Source: a virus. From it: a stretch of 20,489 bases of DNA. The notes under the pieces were generated by a model. It was not told where the DNA came from. It worked only from the letters and a program-made list of their open reading frames with translations, and made no database searches. Shown one piece after another: positions 7,257 to 14,541 of the stretch. The position numbers were made by a program, and so were the translations under genes. The stretch is from the IMG/VR virus record IMGVR_UViG_3300005664_001428, positions 1 through 20,489 of that record; one strand, given 5' to 3'. Within the stretch, counting starts at the first letter, position 1; each line of letters begins with the position of its first letter.

Positions 7257-7573
7257 TTCTACGATCATCACCTTTGGGCCAATCATATGTAAATTTTGAT
7301 GTCATATAAATCATTATAAAACGATTTTCCACAAAAATCAACAAATTTTTTGCATTAATATTATTAAATTCTTGATTTTTTGTTTTCCAGTTTTGAACCT
7401 GTTTTTCTGAGTCCTTTTTACCAAAGGGAACCCCTTCCCCTAACGATTGTTTTATCTTTTAAAACCTGTTGGAGAAGTGCCTTTAGTGAAAAGGGAAAAT
7501 CAAATTCAGTTTTGAACCTTGTTATCTTTCGCCCTGAGAAATAGTCCGCATACAAAAGACAGTCAATAAACAC
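7252..7573 (-). pseudogene. Possible decayed gene in the divergent spacer
   Basis: Two minus-strand open frames overlap by one reading-frame step. The first runs from a GTG at 7573 to TAA at 7418 and reads like protein (FIDCLLYADYFSG, FPFSLKALLQQVLKDKTIV). The second is open from 7458 to TAA at 7252 (VPFGKKDSEKQVQNWKTKN, FTYDWPKGDDRRI) and has no good start. They would join into one chain of about 105 residues if one base were missing from the G runs near 7426-7440 (plus strand CCAAAGGGAACCCCTTCCCC). A third open stretch lies further upstream in another frame. Stop codons should be frequent in DNA this AT-rich, so such long open frames suggest a recently inactivated gene. No family is recognised, and the frames could still be chance. 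Confidence 0.3.
7388..7519. repeat. Two 13-base direct repeats in the divergent spacer
   Basis: CAGTTTTGAACCT occurs at 7388-7400 and again at 7507-7519, 119 bases apart. A weaker third copy, CACTTTGAACTAT, is at 7571-7583. A separate pair, GGAACCCCT, occurs at 7427-7435 and 7602-7610. They may be protein-binding sites in a regulatory region, or traces of an internal duplication in the decayed gene. Confidence 0.5.
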
Positions 7574-7690
7574 TTTGAACTATTTCCCTTACTCCTGCCC
7601 TGGAACCCCTAAAGTCGGACGAGGAACTGATTTATAATAGTATGCTATGATCAATTTAGAGAACACGTCTAGCAATATCAAGACATTTCG

Positions 7691-7697
7691 ATAAATA
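7691..7697 (+). promoter_or_regulatory. ATAAATA late-promoter-like box before the 7703 gene
   Basis: ATAAATA (context CGATAAATATTTTTATG) ends five bases before the ATG at 7703. The same box-to-ATG spacing recurs at 13318 and 18406. If it acts as a T4-type late promoter, transcription would begin at or next to the ATG, giving an almost leaderless message. Confidence 0.5.
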
Positions 7698-7702
7698 TTT
7701 TT

Positions 7703-8392
7703 ATGAATTTTAAAGAGTTTTTTAGAAATAAATTGTTATTAGAGGCTAATCCCGAAAAACGGATAGCATTTTTAATTGATAAATACGGAAAGAAAATTGC
7801 AGATTTGTTTGTAAAACGATTCGGAAATAAAGGATGGGATACTCCTGGGTTTATATCTAATATAGTAACTAATGTTGATCCAGAAAATGGAACATATTCA
7901 GAATGGATTATTCGTCATGTGTTCGATTTAAATGATAGAGATTTGGCAATGTTTGGAGAGGATTCTTATAAAATAACAGAAGATTTAGAGAAATATCATA
8001 GATATAAAAAATATTTTAAAAAAGCAGGGGAGGATATGCGAAATCCTAATACTAAAAAGTTAGCAGACATAAATCAAATTAATGGTTTTGAAGATTTATA
8101 TGATAGTCTTAAAGTTATACAAGATTATATTAAAAAAGACGAAGAAGCTGCAATATCCAAAGAGTTAGAGAATGAAGTTGAGAAAATATATAAATCGGAA
8201 AATTATTTAATTTTAGTTCCGAAAACAAAGGAGGCATCTTGTGCATATGGAAGAGGAACGAGATGGTGTACTGCATCAACGGGTAGTTATAATTATTTCG
8301 ACAGATATACCAGAGATGGACCACTATATATTATAATTGATAAACAAGAAATGAGAAATATCAATTTCACTTTCAATCAGAACAATATATGA
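7703..8392 (+). CDS. Probable virion protein, N-terminal part (WCTAST domain)
   Basis: A 229-residue frame. It begins MNFKEFFRNKLLLEANP, which resembles T4 capsid-targeting sequences ending in a head-protease site (Leu-x-Glu, then Ala). The C-terminal part contains CAYGRGTRWCTASTGS (WCTAST at 188-193) and GPLYIIID, a pattern I associate with uncharacterised large-phage proteins. In such proteins the next strand normally runs on into a piece like QFMDE-D---VNLREF. Here the frame stops at TGA (8390-8392), while exactly that continuation (NSDDSGVNLRQFFEDHGELK) is found in the -1 frame from 8389. It is therefore probably the first half of a split gene. The alternative is two proteins coupled by the ATGA overlap. 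Function is not known; packaging in or on the virion is inferred only from the N-terminus. Confidence 0.8.
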   Translation: MNFKEFFRNKLLLEANPEKRIAFLIDKYGKKIADLFVKRFGNKGWDTPGFISNIVTNVDPENGTYSEWIIRHVFDLNDRDLAMFGEDSYKITEDLEKYHRYKKYFKKAGEDMRNPNTKKLADINQINGFEDLYDSLKVIQDYIKKDEEAAISKELENEVEKIYKSENYLILVPKTKEASCAYGRGTRWCTASTGSYNYFDRYTRDGPLYIIIDKQEMRNINFTFNQNNI

Positions 8393-9810
8393 ATTCAGAC
8401 GACAGTGGAGTGAACCTACGACAATTTTTTGAAGATCATGGAGAATTAAAAGAAACACTATACGACCTTGCATTGAAAAATAAAAATAATGGTTTTATAA
8501 TAAACAGCGGCGGAATTGACTATATAATGAAAAAGATGGATACTTTTTCTGACAATGACATCAACCTACTAATAAAGCAAAATGCATATATTGCACTGAA
8601 ATACGGGGAGAAACACACCGAACTAGTTAACAATATACAACAGTTATTTCGTTTTGAAAAAGATAATACAATTACACTACGATCTGGATGGTCCGACTGG
8701 ACGGAATTTATAGACTTTTTTGATGGTAAAATTCAAGGTTCTGTGACGGATATATTAGAAGGTAATCCATCATGGATATATGATAACTCTAATAACTCAT
8801 ACGAAGACGAATATTGGAATTGGCTGGATGCAGATTCTCAAGTATTAATCAGAAAGTATATAAAGAATAAATTCAATCATGACGTGCATACTATGGCCGA
8901 TGCAGCGGAATATTTAGAAAATCTAGAAGATAATGAAGATGAAGAATATTTTCATGACATATTAACTAGAAGCTATGACGATGCATATAGTTCTGCATTA
9001 GAACGAGAATATTTTGAAAAAACTATAGATTCTCTATTGGATATAGTTGCAATTAAAAATAAATTTCAATATGATAATGAAAAAAATGAGTACACATTCC
9101 CAGGATATAGTGTCGAAAATATCGAACATATTTTAAATTCCTTTCAACAAAACGACGAAAATAATAATGAATATCCTGGCACACAGAGTTCCAACTTCTT
9201 TGCATTTTGGAATTATGCATTAAAGGATCAAGGTGAATTAGCAAAACCTAACTTTGATAATATTTACGGGGATGCCACCATAAAGAAAGACGGAGAACAG
9301 TTTAATTATAGATTTCAAACCGAGTTTGAAATCCCTGAGATGCCAGAAACCACACAATTAGAATTAGATTTATCTGGTATAAATAGAGGTATGACACAGT
9401 TTGATCAATTTATTAAGAAACTTTTTGAAGAAGGATTGGGGGATATGGGAAAAAATGGACTTGCGAATCGTGGAGGTTCGGGAACTCAAGCAGCCAGCCC
9501 AACATCATCCACTGCTGTACCACAATCAAAAGTATCTAATGGTGTAAAAATGCCATTTTCTGGTTCAACAGGCGTCAAGCCGATGAATCCTAGCGCAATG
9601 CAAAATAATAATACAATAGATTATGGATCAATATTCAGTTCCAAAGACCCAAATACGATGAAATTGTTTATGTCCGATCCGAATAATATTGAAGTATTTA
9701 AACAACATATGAGCGACGATAAAAATTATCAAGCACTTACATCATCCATAAAAGACCCTAACCAGTGGAAAACTATTATGGATTTAATGCGTACACCATC
9801 ACCACAATAA
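8389..9810 (+). CDS. Probable virion protein, C-terminal part of split gene
   Basis: A 473-residue frame starting at the ATG inside ATGA (8389-8392). Its first 30 residues continue the domain broken off in the preceding frame, so ATG-initiated translation would give a protein without its domain core. The body is acidic and mostly helical (for example YLENLEDNEDEEYFHDIL). Residues from about 350 to 400 form a low-complexity Gly/Ser/Thr/Pro/Ala linker (GGSGTQAASPTSSTAVPQS). A final helical segment rich in SDPNN and KDPN turns follows, ending LMRTPSPQ. There is no signal peptide or membrane segment. The combined product would be about 700 residues. Possibly a head-internal or structural protein. 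The next gene starts directly after its TAA as TAA-T-ATG. Confidence 0.8.
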   Translation: MNSDDSGVNLRQFFEDHGELKETLYDLALKNKNNGFIINSGGIDYIMKKMDTFSDNDINLLIKQNAYIALKYGEKHTELVNNIQQLFRFEKDNTITLRSGWSDWTEFIDFFDGKIQGSVTDILEGNPSWIYDNSNNSYEDEYWNWLDADSQVLIRKYIKNKFNHDVHTMADAAEYLENLEDNEDEEYFHDILTRSYDDAYSSALEREYFEKTIDSLLDIVAIKNKFQYDNEKNEYTFPGYSVENIEHILNSFQQNDENNNEYPGTQSSNFFAFWNYALKDQGELAKPNFDNIYGDATIKKDGEQFNYRFQTEFEIPEMPETTQLELDLSGINRGMTQFDQFIKKLFEEGLGDMGKNGLANRGGSGTQAASPTSSTAVPQSKVSNGVKMPFSGSTGVKPMNPSAMQNNNTIDYGSIFSSKDPNTMKLFMSDPNNIEVFKQHMSDDKNYQALTSSIKDPNQWKTIMDLMRTPSPQ

Positions 9811-9811
9811 T

Positions 9812-10525
9812 ATGAATTCTACATTTGATAATTACATTTATAAATTGATGATGGAAGCAGGCCCGATGCCGGTAAATCCTGACGAGGATGAGGATTCCAT
9901 AGAAGAAGGGGATGAAGATACCCAATCACCGGGAAATGATGCAGGAATGCCACCAGGAGGCGATGATGATCTTTCTGGTGAGTTGGATCAAGAAATGCCT
10001 TCAATGCCTGAGAAACCTGTGTTTCCAGAAGAAATCGAGCTTGCCAAGCTTGCAATCCGTGCATTGTATTTCAACAAAGATTCTAAAGATACACATAATC
10101 TTAAAATGCGTATAGATGGACAAGAAATTCCATTTGAGAAGATACCCGATTATTTTGAGAAAACCAAGAAGATTTTATCGGTTTTAGGATTCGTCGAATG
10201 GGTTATGGATAAATATGAAGGACTTGCAAGTAAATGGACAGAACAACCAAAAGTTAAAGGAAAATCCATTTCGAGCAAAATTAAATACTTCCAATCCTTA
10301 CCCGAGGATAAAGTTCTCGACAACGGAAAAAGAGTCTATTGGGTTCGTATTATTCTAAATGCATTAATTCAAGGTTCTCCGAGCATGAATATCAACATAG
10401 GAGATGTTAATGAACAGAACATCGTAGAGGTGTTTCGTCTATTAAAACAACACTTTGGTAGAGACACCAGAGGGTTGATAGCCCCTGATGTTGAACAGAG
10501 TTTAGAAGGACCAGGAGTTTTTTAA
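9812..10525 (+). CDS. Hypothetical probable virion protein, 237 aa
   Basis: Not assigned to a family. The N-terminus, MNSTFDNYIYKLMMEAGPMP, resembles that of the 7703 protein (aromatic-rich helix, then Lys-Leu-hydrophobic-hydrophobic-Glu-Ala-x-Pro). It suits a capsid-targeting or cleavable leader segment. Residues 20-70 are a highly acidic, Gly/Pro-rich disordered linker. The rest (about 75-237) is a folded, mainly helical domain with FPEEIELAKLAIRALYF and KIPDYFEKTKKILSVLGFVE, ending SLEGPGVF. The start follows the preceding stop after one base with no Shine-Dalgarno sequence, so it is probably coupled. The shared leader and adjacency suggest that this and the split upstream protein go to the same particle. 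Confidence 0.82.
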   Translation: MNSTFDNYIYKLMMEAGPMPVNPDEDEDSIEEGDEDTQSPGNDAGMPPGGDDDLSGELDQEMPSMPEKPVFPEEIELAKLAIRALYFNKDSKDTHNLKMRIDGQEIPFEKIPDYFEKTKKILSVLGFVEWVMDKYEGLASKWTEQPKVKGKSISSKIKYFQSLPEDKVLDNGKRVYWVRIILNALIQGSPSMNINIGDVNEQNIVEVFRLLKQHFGRDTRGLIAPDVEQSLEGPGVF

Positions 10526-10538
10526 CTTGCAATTGACT

Positions 10539-10548
10539 CCATATATGG
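10539..10548. promoter_or_regulatory. Palindrome CCATATATGG upstream of a TTAAATA box
   Basis: A perfect 10-base palindrome lies in the 45-base gap before the 10571 gene, with partly symmetric flanks (AC-T before, T-GT after). It sits six bases upstream of TTAAATA (10555-10561), a possible weak promoter box. It could be an operator, or the stem of a short hairpin ending the preceding transcript; no U-tract follows. Confidence 0.3.
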
Positions 10549-10570
10549 TGTAGATTAAATACATTCATAT

Positions 10571-11866
10571 ATGAGTCAAACAAAAGAAACACTCAAGAGT
10601 AAGTCATACACCTATAATTCAAAAGATAAGAAATTTGTATTTCATACTGAAACATCGTTGGGTAAAAACTACGTCTTAGACGAATCCAAAGTTGATACAA
10701 TATTGAAATTGTATTCAAACTTTGATAAACAGCCTTATACGGCGGGCGAAATTGCACAACGAACAAGTACACCAAAAAAGGTTATTGAGTTCGTCGTTAG
10801 GTCGTTGAAGGTCAATCATGGGTCAATACCATATACTGACGAAAAGATAGAGGAATCGAAAGAAGATGAGTTAGTAGAAGACCTTTTAATCGAAAAAAGG
10901 GCGAACATTGAACAGAAGTTTGAAAGACGGGATTGGAAAGATACTATTGCGGATGCAGAAAATTGGAGAAAGATTGAATCTGGAGTATTAAATCCTATTA
11001 AAGATTTTATAGAGTCTTTTAATGTATCAAGTATTAAAACACAAAAAACACATAAAGTGTTCAAGGTATCCGAAAACCGTGTAGCAATATACGGCATTTC
11101 GGATACTCATTTCGGAAATATTCATCCGATAAATAATAGTTATAATCAACCAGTTTATACGTTAGAAACTATAAAAACCACATTTGACAATTATCTTATA
11201 CAAATCCAAGAAAACTTGAATAGTAGAACTGATAGTATAGAAAAGGCAATAATCGTGTTCGGGGGAGATATCCTTCACTCATTAAATTCTTTTACTTCGC
11301 GGGGCACACAATTACAAGATGGAGTGTGGGGCATAGATCAATATAAAATTGCATTTGAGACATTGGTGAATTTTATATCATCGATGAAGACGATGTTTAA
11401 ATCTGTTGAAATTAAAGCCGCAAGTTCGAATCATGATATGTTGGGGGATTGGATACTGTTATACTCATTATCGCAATTATTTACCGATATAGACTTCCAG
11501 ATAGCGACGAATCGCTGGATAGATTTTAATGTGGGAGGAAATTTGTTTATATTGGAACATGGAGCATCTGGAAGAGTTCGGGGCGGAAGTATCCCAGATT
11601 CGGGCAATGCCAGAGAATCATTTATACAAAACTTATTCATAAATGCTTCACATAAATATACTAAAATAGATCGTTGGATTTTATTATGCGGAGATCGTCA
11701 CACTATTCAATATGGTGAATATAATAATTTCGAGTTTTTCCGATTCTCCACACCCGTTAAGGGCGACTCGTATGCAGATACTTTAAATCTAAAAAATAGA
11801 CCGAGATTTAATTCCTTTATAGTTGATGAAAGTGGTATAAAAGAGATTATTAATTATTATATGTGA
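10571..11866 (+). CDS. Calcineurin-like metallophosphoesterase with N-terminal HTH
   Basis: A 431-residue protein. The C-terminal two thirds carry the two-metal phosphoesterase motifs in order: GISDTHFG (Asp178, His180), VFGGDILHS (Asp233), SSNHD (Asn287, His288), ILEHG (His330) and CGDRH (His377). In the last motif the usual Gly-His-x-His has Asp instead of the first His. Residues 50-90 (PYTAGEIAQRTSTPKKVIEF) look like a winged helix-turn-helix, followed by a charged helical linker. Relatives include phage phosphoesterases and SbcD/Mre11-type nucleases; the HTH suggests action on or near DNA, but phosphodiesterase or phosphatase activity on small substrates is equally possible. The start lies downstream of TTAAATA and a CCATATATGG palindrome, so it may have its own promoter. 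Confidence 0.85.
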   Translation: MSQTKETLKSKSYTYNSKDKKFVFHTETSLGKNYVLDESKVDTILKLYSNFDKQPYTAGEIAQRTSTPKKVIEFVVRSLKVNHGSIPYTDEKIEESKEDELVEDLLIEKRANIEQKFERRDWKDTIADAENWRKIESGVLNPIKDFIESFNVSSIKTQKTHKVFKVSENRVAIYGISDTHFGNIHPINNSYNQPVYTLETIKTTFDNYLIQIQENLNSRTDSIEKAIIVFGGDILHSLNSFTSRGTQLQDGVWGIDQYKIAFETLVNFISSMKTMFKSVEIKAASSNHDMLGDWILLYSLSQLFTDIDFQIATNRWIDFNVGGNLFILEHGASGRVRGGSIPDSGNARESFIQNLFINASHKYTKIDRWILLCGDRHTIQYGEYNNFEFFRFSTPVKGDSYADTLNLKNRPRFNSFIVDESGIKEIINYYM

Positions 11867-11984
11867 TGATCCATTTATCGTCTATGTTGTTTATCCCCTT
11901 TTTTCGAAGAGGGTAGATTCTTGTTACATCTATATCTAAAAACTTAGAAGCGTCTTTTGAATATTCTTCGGGATTCCGAATTTG
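11850..11984 (-). pseudogene. Possible minus-strand gene remnant, HTH-like
   Basis: The minus strand is open for 44 codons down to TAA (11852-11850), with a TGA just upstream and no start codon. It reads convincingly as protein: NPEEYSKDASKFLDIDVTRI, then YPLRKKGINNIDDKWIITYNN split over the end. The pattern Ala-Ser-Lys-x-Leu-x-Ile-x-x-x-x-Ile followed by Lys-Trp-Ile-Ile-x-Tyr recalls the small DNA-binding modules (NUMOD type) found at the ends of phage homing endonucleases. It overlaps the ends of both neighbouring plus-strand genes. It could be the tail of a lost homing endonuclease, or chance. Confidence 0.25.
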
Positions 11985-12157
11985 TCAGCGATAGATATGA
12001 TAAAAGAATACTTCGAGACAAGATGACCAGTGCTTTACATGATTGGTATAATCAGGGACGATTCGAGATTAAAACGCGACAACATATTACTATGCATCTC
12101 CCTTATAATGATAGAGAATTTATATTAATGATGACTATGATACATAACCTAAAATGA
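11957..12157 (+). CDS. Small hypothetical protein, up to 66 aa
   Basis: The frame ends in TGA overlapping the next gene's start as ATGA (12154-12157), which supports real coding. The start is uncertain. A TTG at 11957 gives 66 residues, and an in-frame ATG at 12023 gives 44 (MTSALHDWYNQGRFEIKTRQ). An in-frame TAG lies just upstream of the TTG. The protein is basic in the middle and ends EFILMMTMIHNLK. No family is recognised. It may be the 3' remainder of a longer gene, since its 5' side runs into the region holding a suspected minus-strand remnant. Confidence 0.5.
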   Translation: MNILRDSEFVSDRYDKRILRDKMTSALHDWYNQGRFEIKTRQHITMHLPYNDREFILMMTMIHNLK

Positions 12158-12630
12158 TTAAAACTATTCCAAATTTTATTAGAAATGTTCCTGAGATTAT
12201 GGAACATATCAAATACCATGATCATCTTTTCAAACCCAGAGAAGGAGCGGATGCACATGCGTCTATTATCAAAGGCGTAAGATCACGATTTAAGACGCTC
12301 AAATGTGTTGATATGTCAGATGTAATGAAGGAGGCAATTTTTGCAGATGCAGATTTTGATGAGGATTTGAAGTATATGTACGAATTTATTCAAATTCAAA
12401 AATATGAACCAGGAGATGCAATATGTCCTCACAGAGATTCATATTCTATAAGAAAACTTCATTTAATCACCTTGACAGATTCTGATTGTGATGGTTTAGT
12501 ATGTGAATCGGGTGAATTTATCGAAAAAATATATGATAAAGCAGGACAATATATAGACTTTCCGTATGATGCAGTTCATTGGGTTGATCCTGTCCGAGAT
12601 TTGAGATATTCATTAGTAGTTGCAATATAA
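12154..12630 (+). CDS. 2OG-Fe(II) oxygenase-like protein
   Basis: A 158-residue protein with the double-stranded beta-helix signature of 2-oxoglutarate/Fe(II) dioxygenases: FIQIQKYEPGDAICPHRDSY gives His93-x-Asp95, His142 lies in DAVHWVDP, and Arg151 in RYSLVVAI would bind 2-oxoglutarate. The spacing fits the H-x-D...H...R pattern of the prolyl-4-hydroxylase-like group common in marine T4-like phages. Substrate is unknown; protein hydroxylation and nucleic-acid demethylation are both seen in the superfamily. The N-terminal 70 residues (MIKTIPNFIRNVPEIMEHIK) form the usual helical lead-in. The ATG overlaps the previous stop (ATGA), and the TAA is followed by T and the next ATG. Confidence 0.85.
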   Translation: MIKTIPNFIRNVPEIMEHIKYHDHLFKPREGADAHASIIKGVRSRFKTLKCVDMSDVMKEAIFADADFDEDLKYMYEFIQIQKYEPGDAICPHRDSYSIRKLHLITLTDSDCDGLVCESGEFIEKIYDKAGQYIDFPYDAVHWVDPVRDLRYSLVVAI

Positions 12631-12631
12631 T

Positions 12632-12838
12632 ATGACACATAAAGATACAAAACCAGAACCTATCAAAATAGATGATGATCAGAAAAAACTTATCGATGAA
12701 GTTGCAAGAAATGACAAGGCACAAGTTTCATACTGGACTGGTCAATTAGAACTCGCAAAATCACAGCTTAAATTCTGGGAAAATCAACATAATCATTCAT
12801 CTGCATTGGCGATGAGAGCAACTATGGAAAGATGGTAA
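12632..12838 (+). CDS. Small hypothetical protein, 68 aa
   Basis: The start is taken at 12632, directly after the oxygenase stop (TAA-T-ATG). An in-frame ATG at 12620 lies inside the oxygenase gene. The protein begins MTHKDTKPEPIKIDDDQKKL and is almost entirely charged or helical, with a central amphipathic stretch (DKAQVSYWTGQLELAKSQLK) that could form a coiled coil. It ends ALAMRATMERW. The sequence resembles small phage proteins of unknown role, but no family can be named. Confidence 0.7.
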   Translation: MTHKDTKPEPIKIDDDQKKLIDEVARNDKAQVSYWTGQLELAKSQLKFWENQHNHSSALAMRATMERW

Positions 12839-12842
12839 TATT

Positions 12843-13250
12843 ATGAATAAAGCAGAAGAAATTATAAAGAAATACAGTTTGGTCCCCAATTCTTATTATC
12901 CTGATGGAGTAAATCCATATGATTTTCGAACAGGCAAGCATACCGACATGGATAATCATATAGCCGAACAGAATGATCTATATAAAAAGTATTCACAAAA
13001 ATGGAAAGATTATGTTCCCGAAAAATGGTATGGTTGGGGTGGTTTAGGGAATCCAACACCCGTTAGCTGGTATCTCGCAATTGATGAATTCTTGGAATAT
13101 GTTAAAGAGATTGATCCTGAATTTAAAATTCTACAATTGAAGATAAAATTTGGTTCTTTAAGAATGTATTTAAATTCTACAAAACAAGAAGTTCATGAAC
13201 TATGCCATATTCTAGAAGAAAGTATGTTTGATGAAAAACTGATTTATTGA
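12843..13250 (+). CDS. Hypothetical protein with FGSLRMY motif, possibly truncated
   Basis: A 135-residue protein beginning MNKAEEIIKKYSLVPNSYYP. A Trp/Gly-rich centre (KWYGWGGLGNPTPVSWYLAI) is followed by ILQLKIKFGSLRMYL. The latter resembles the Q-x-K-x-K-F-G-x-L-R-x-Y motif of a widespread phage and bacterial family of unknown function, whose members often go on to a Cys-rich end. Here the frame stops at TGA (13248-13250) soon after the motif, and the same frame stays open for another 15 codons beyond it. A homing endonuclease gene lies just downstream, so the original 3' end may have been displaced. Function unknown. Confidence 0.75.
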   Translation: MNKAEEIIKKYSLVPNSYYPDGVNPYDFRTGKHTDMDNHIAEQNDLYKKYSQKWKDYVPEKWYGWGGLGNPTPVSWYLAIDEFLEYVKEIDPEFKILQLKIKFGSLRMYLNSTKQEVHELCHILEESMFDEKLIY

Positions 13251-13305
13251 ATAGAATTAATGAACGAAATAGGAACAATGCCTATTGAAGTAGACTGATG
13301 ATTTC

Positions 13306-13312
13306 ATAAATA
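13306..13312 (+). promoter_or_regulatory. ATAAATA late-promoter-like box before homing endonuclease
   Basis: ATAAATA (context TTTCATAAATACTTAAATG) ends five bases before the ATG of the endonuclease, the same spacing as at 7703 and 18406. A private late promoter would fit a free-standing mobile gene. Confidence 0.5.
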
Positions 13313-13317
13313 CTTAA

Positions 13318-14520
13318 ATGTATTGTGTATACAAAATAACAAATACCTTAAATAATAAAGTATATATAGGAAAGACGAAAAATTTCAATAGACGCATGAA
13401 GGAACATTGTTCCACCGTGACATTGGCGATAGGAAAAGCGATATGTAAATATGGTAAAGATAATTTCTTATTTGAAATATTGTATCAGACAGATGATATA
13501 GATTTGCTTGGATTAAAAGAATTTGAATATATTAATATATTCAATAGTATGGTTCCAAATGGATATAATTATACGAAAAAAACGGACAGTAAGATTATAT
13601 TTGCAGATTCTACTAGAAGACTACTGTCAATCAGTTCACAGAAGAAAATAAGACCGAAGGGAGCATCTTCGACTTCTAAATACTTCGGAGTGGCTCTACC
13701 ACGAAGATCGAATCATTATGCTACTGTTATGGTTTTTGATGGAAAACGCATAAGGCGTTCTGCTAATTCTGAGATGGAAGCAGCCGAACAATATGATAAA
13801 ATTTCGATATATTTATGGGGAGTTGATGCAAAACTTAATTTCCCCGAAAAGTTGAGTTTTTATCTAAGTCTAGACTTAGATAAAAACTTTTCAGATTTTA
13901 TGTCGATGAAATCGACCGCAAAAAGAATAACATATATACCAGACGAAAACACCAAAACGATAATTGCTATTAAAGCACAAAGAGCAGGAAAGTCGAAGAC
14001 AGAATATTCATCATCAAAATATATAGGAGTTAGATTACCGAAAAACGGTAAATCTTTTACAGCATCAATACAATTCAACGGAAAAACCTATCATAAAAAA
14101 GTGGAAGATGAAATAAAGGCTGCTGAATTGTATGATAAAATGGCTTTGTTTTGGTATGGTAATTGTGCAAAGCTAAACTTTCCCCAAAAACTGCCTTCTT
14201 ATATGCTTGAGAATTTAGAAGAGATTAATAAAGAATTCATTTCTCCAATAAGAAAATTGTCAATATACAATTTTGTTACACAACATAAAACATCAAAAAA
14301 ATGGGTCGTATCCACTAAGTTATATACAGATAAACTTCGGCTGGGATTATATGAGTCGGAACTAGAAGTTGCTCGGATAGTAGATTATATAATAATATAT
14401 TTTAAATTGGAAAAATCGCTTAATTTCCCGACGTATTCATATGACAGCATTAAAATACAGACAGTTATAGAAAATGGTATAAATCACAACACCAAAATTC
14501 GCTTGACGGACGATATGTAA
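13318..14520 (+). CDS. GIY-YIG homing endonuclease with AP2 DNA-binding repeats
   Basis: A 400-residue free-standing mobile endonuclease. The N-terminal 95 residues are a GIY-YIG nuclease: VYKITN then NNKVYIGKTKNFNRRMKEH (catalytic Tyr and Arg region), and LKEFEYINIFN supplying the Glu. Two clear AP2-type DNA-binding repeats follow, at about 117-178 (SKYFGVALPRR to AKLNFPEKL) and 231-292 (SKYIGVRLPKNGKSF to AKLNFPQKL). A weaker third spans about 318-372 (SLNFPTY at its end). Each repeat shares Gly-Val near the start, Ala-Ala-Glu-x-Tyr-Asp-Lys in the helix, and LNFP. Such proteins cut a target allele and copy their own gene into it. The gene has its own promoter-like box and interrupts an otherwise tightly coupled gene row. 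Confidence 0.92.
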   Translation: MYCVYKITNTLNNKVYIGKTKNFNRRMKEHCSTVTLAIGKAICKYGKDNFLFEILYQTDDIDLLGLKEFEYINIFNSMVPNGYNYTKKTDSKIIFADSTRRLLSISSQKKIRPKGASSTSKYFGVALPRRSNHYATVMVFDGKRIRRSANSEMEAAEQYDKISIYLWGVDAKLNFPEKLSFYLSLDLDKNFSDFMSMKSTAKRITYIPDENTKTIIAIKAQRAGKSKTEYSSSKYIGVRLPKNGKSFTASIQFNGKTYHKKVEDEIKAAELYDKMALFWYGNCAKLNFPQKLPSYMLENLEEINKEFISPIRKLSIYNFVTQHKTSKKWVVSTKLYTDKLRLGLYESELEVARIVDYIIIYFKLEKSLNFPTYSYDSIKIQTVIENGINHNTKIRLTDDM

Positions 14521-14541
14521 CAGAGTATTGTACACGGTAAT

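Larger units (their letters stand above)
7179..7702. other. Divergent intergenic region, 524 bases
   Basis: This spacer separates the leftward sugar/helicase operon from the rightward gene cluster, and it is by far the longest stretch without an intact gene. It holds a TATAAATA box facing left (7256-7249), an ATAAATA box facing right (7691-7697), and a TATAAT-like -10 at 7633-7638 without a convincing -35. It also has a 13-base direct repeat (7388 and 7507), a second repeat GGAACCCCT at 7427 and 7602, and minus-strand frames that look like a decayed gene. No tRNA could be folded from it. Confidence 0.7.

Noticed and set aside
7426-7439. Hairpin GGGAA-CCCC-TTCCC as a terminator
   Set aside because: The stem is only five pairs with no U-run on either strand, and no intact gene ends next to it.
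7380-7540. tRNA-like T-arm (minus strand AGGTTCAAAACTG, two copies)
   Set aside because: The flanking bases do not form the five-pair stem, and no acceptor, D or anticodon arm could be placed around either copy.
7621-7655. Sigma70-type early promoter at TATAAT (7633-7638)
   Set aside because: No TTGACA-like sequence is present about 17 bases upstream, and TATAAT is common by chance in DNA this AT-rich.
13660-14180. DNA-level tandem repeat inside the homing endonuclease gene
   Set aside because: The similarity is at protein level, between AP2 domains; the nucleotide sequences have diverged too far to call a repeat.
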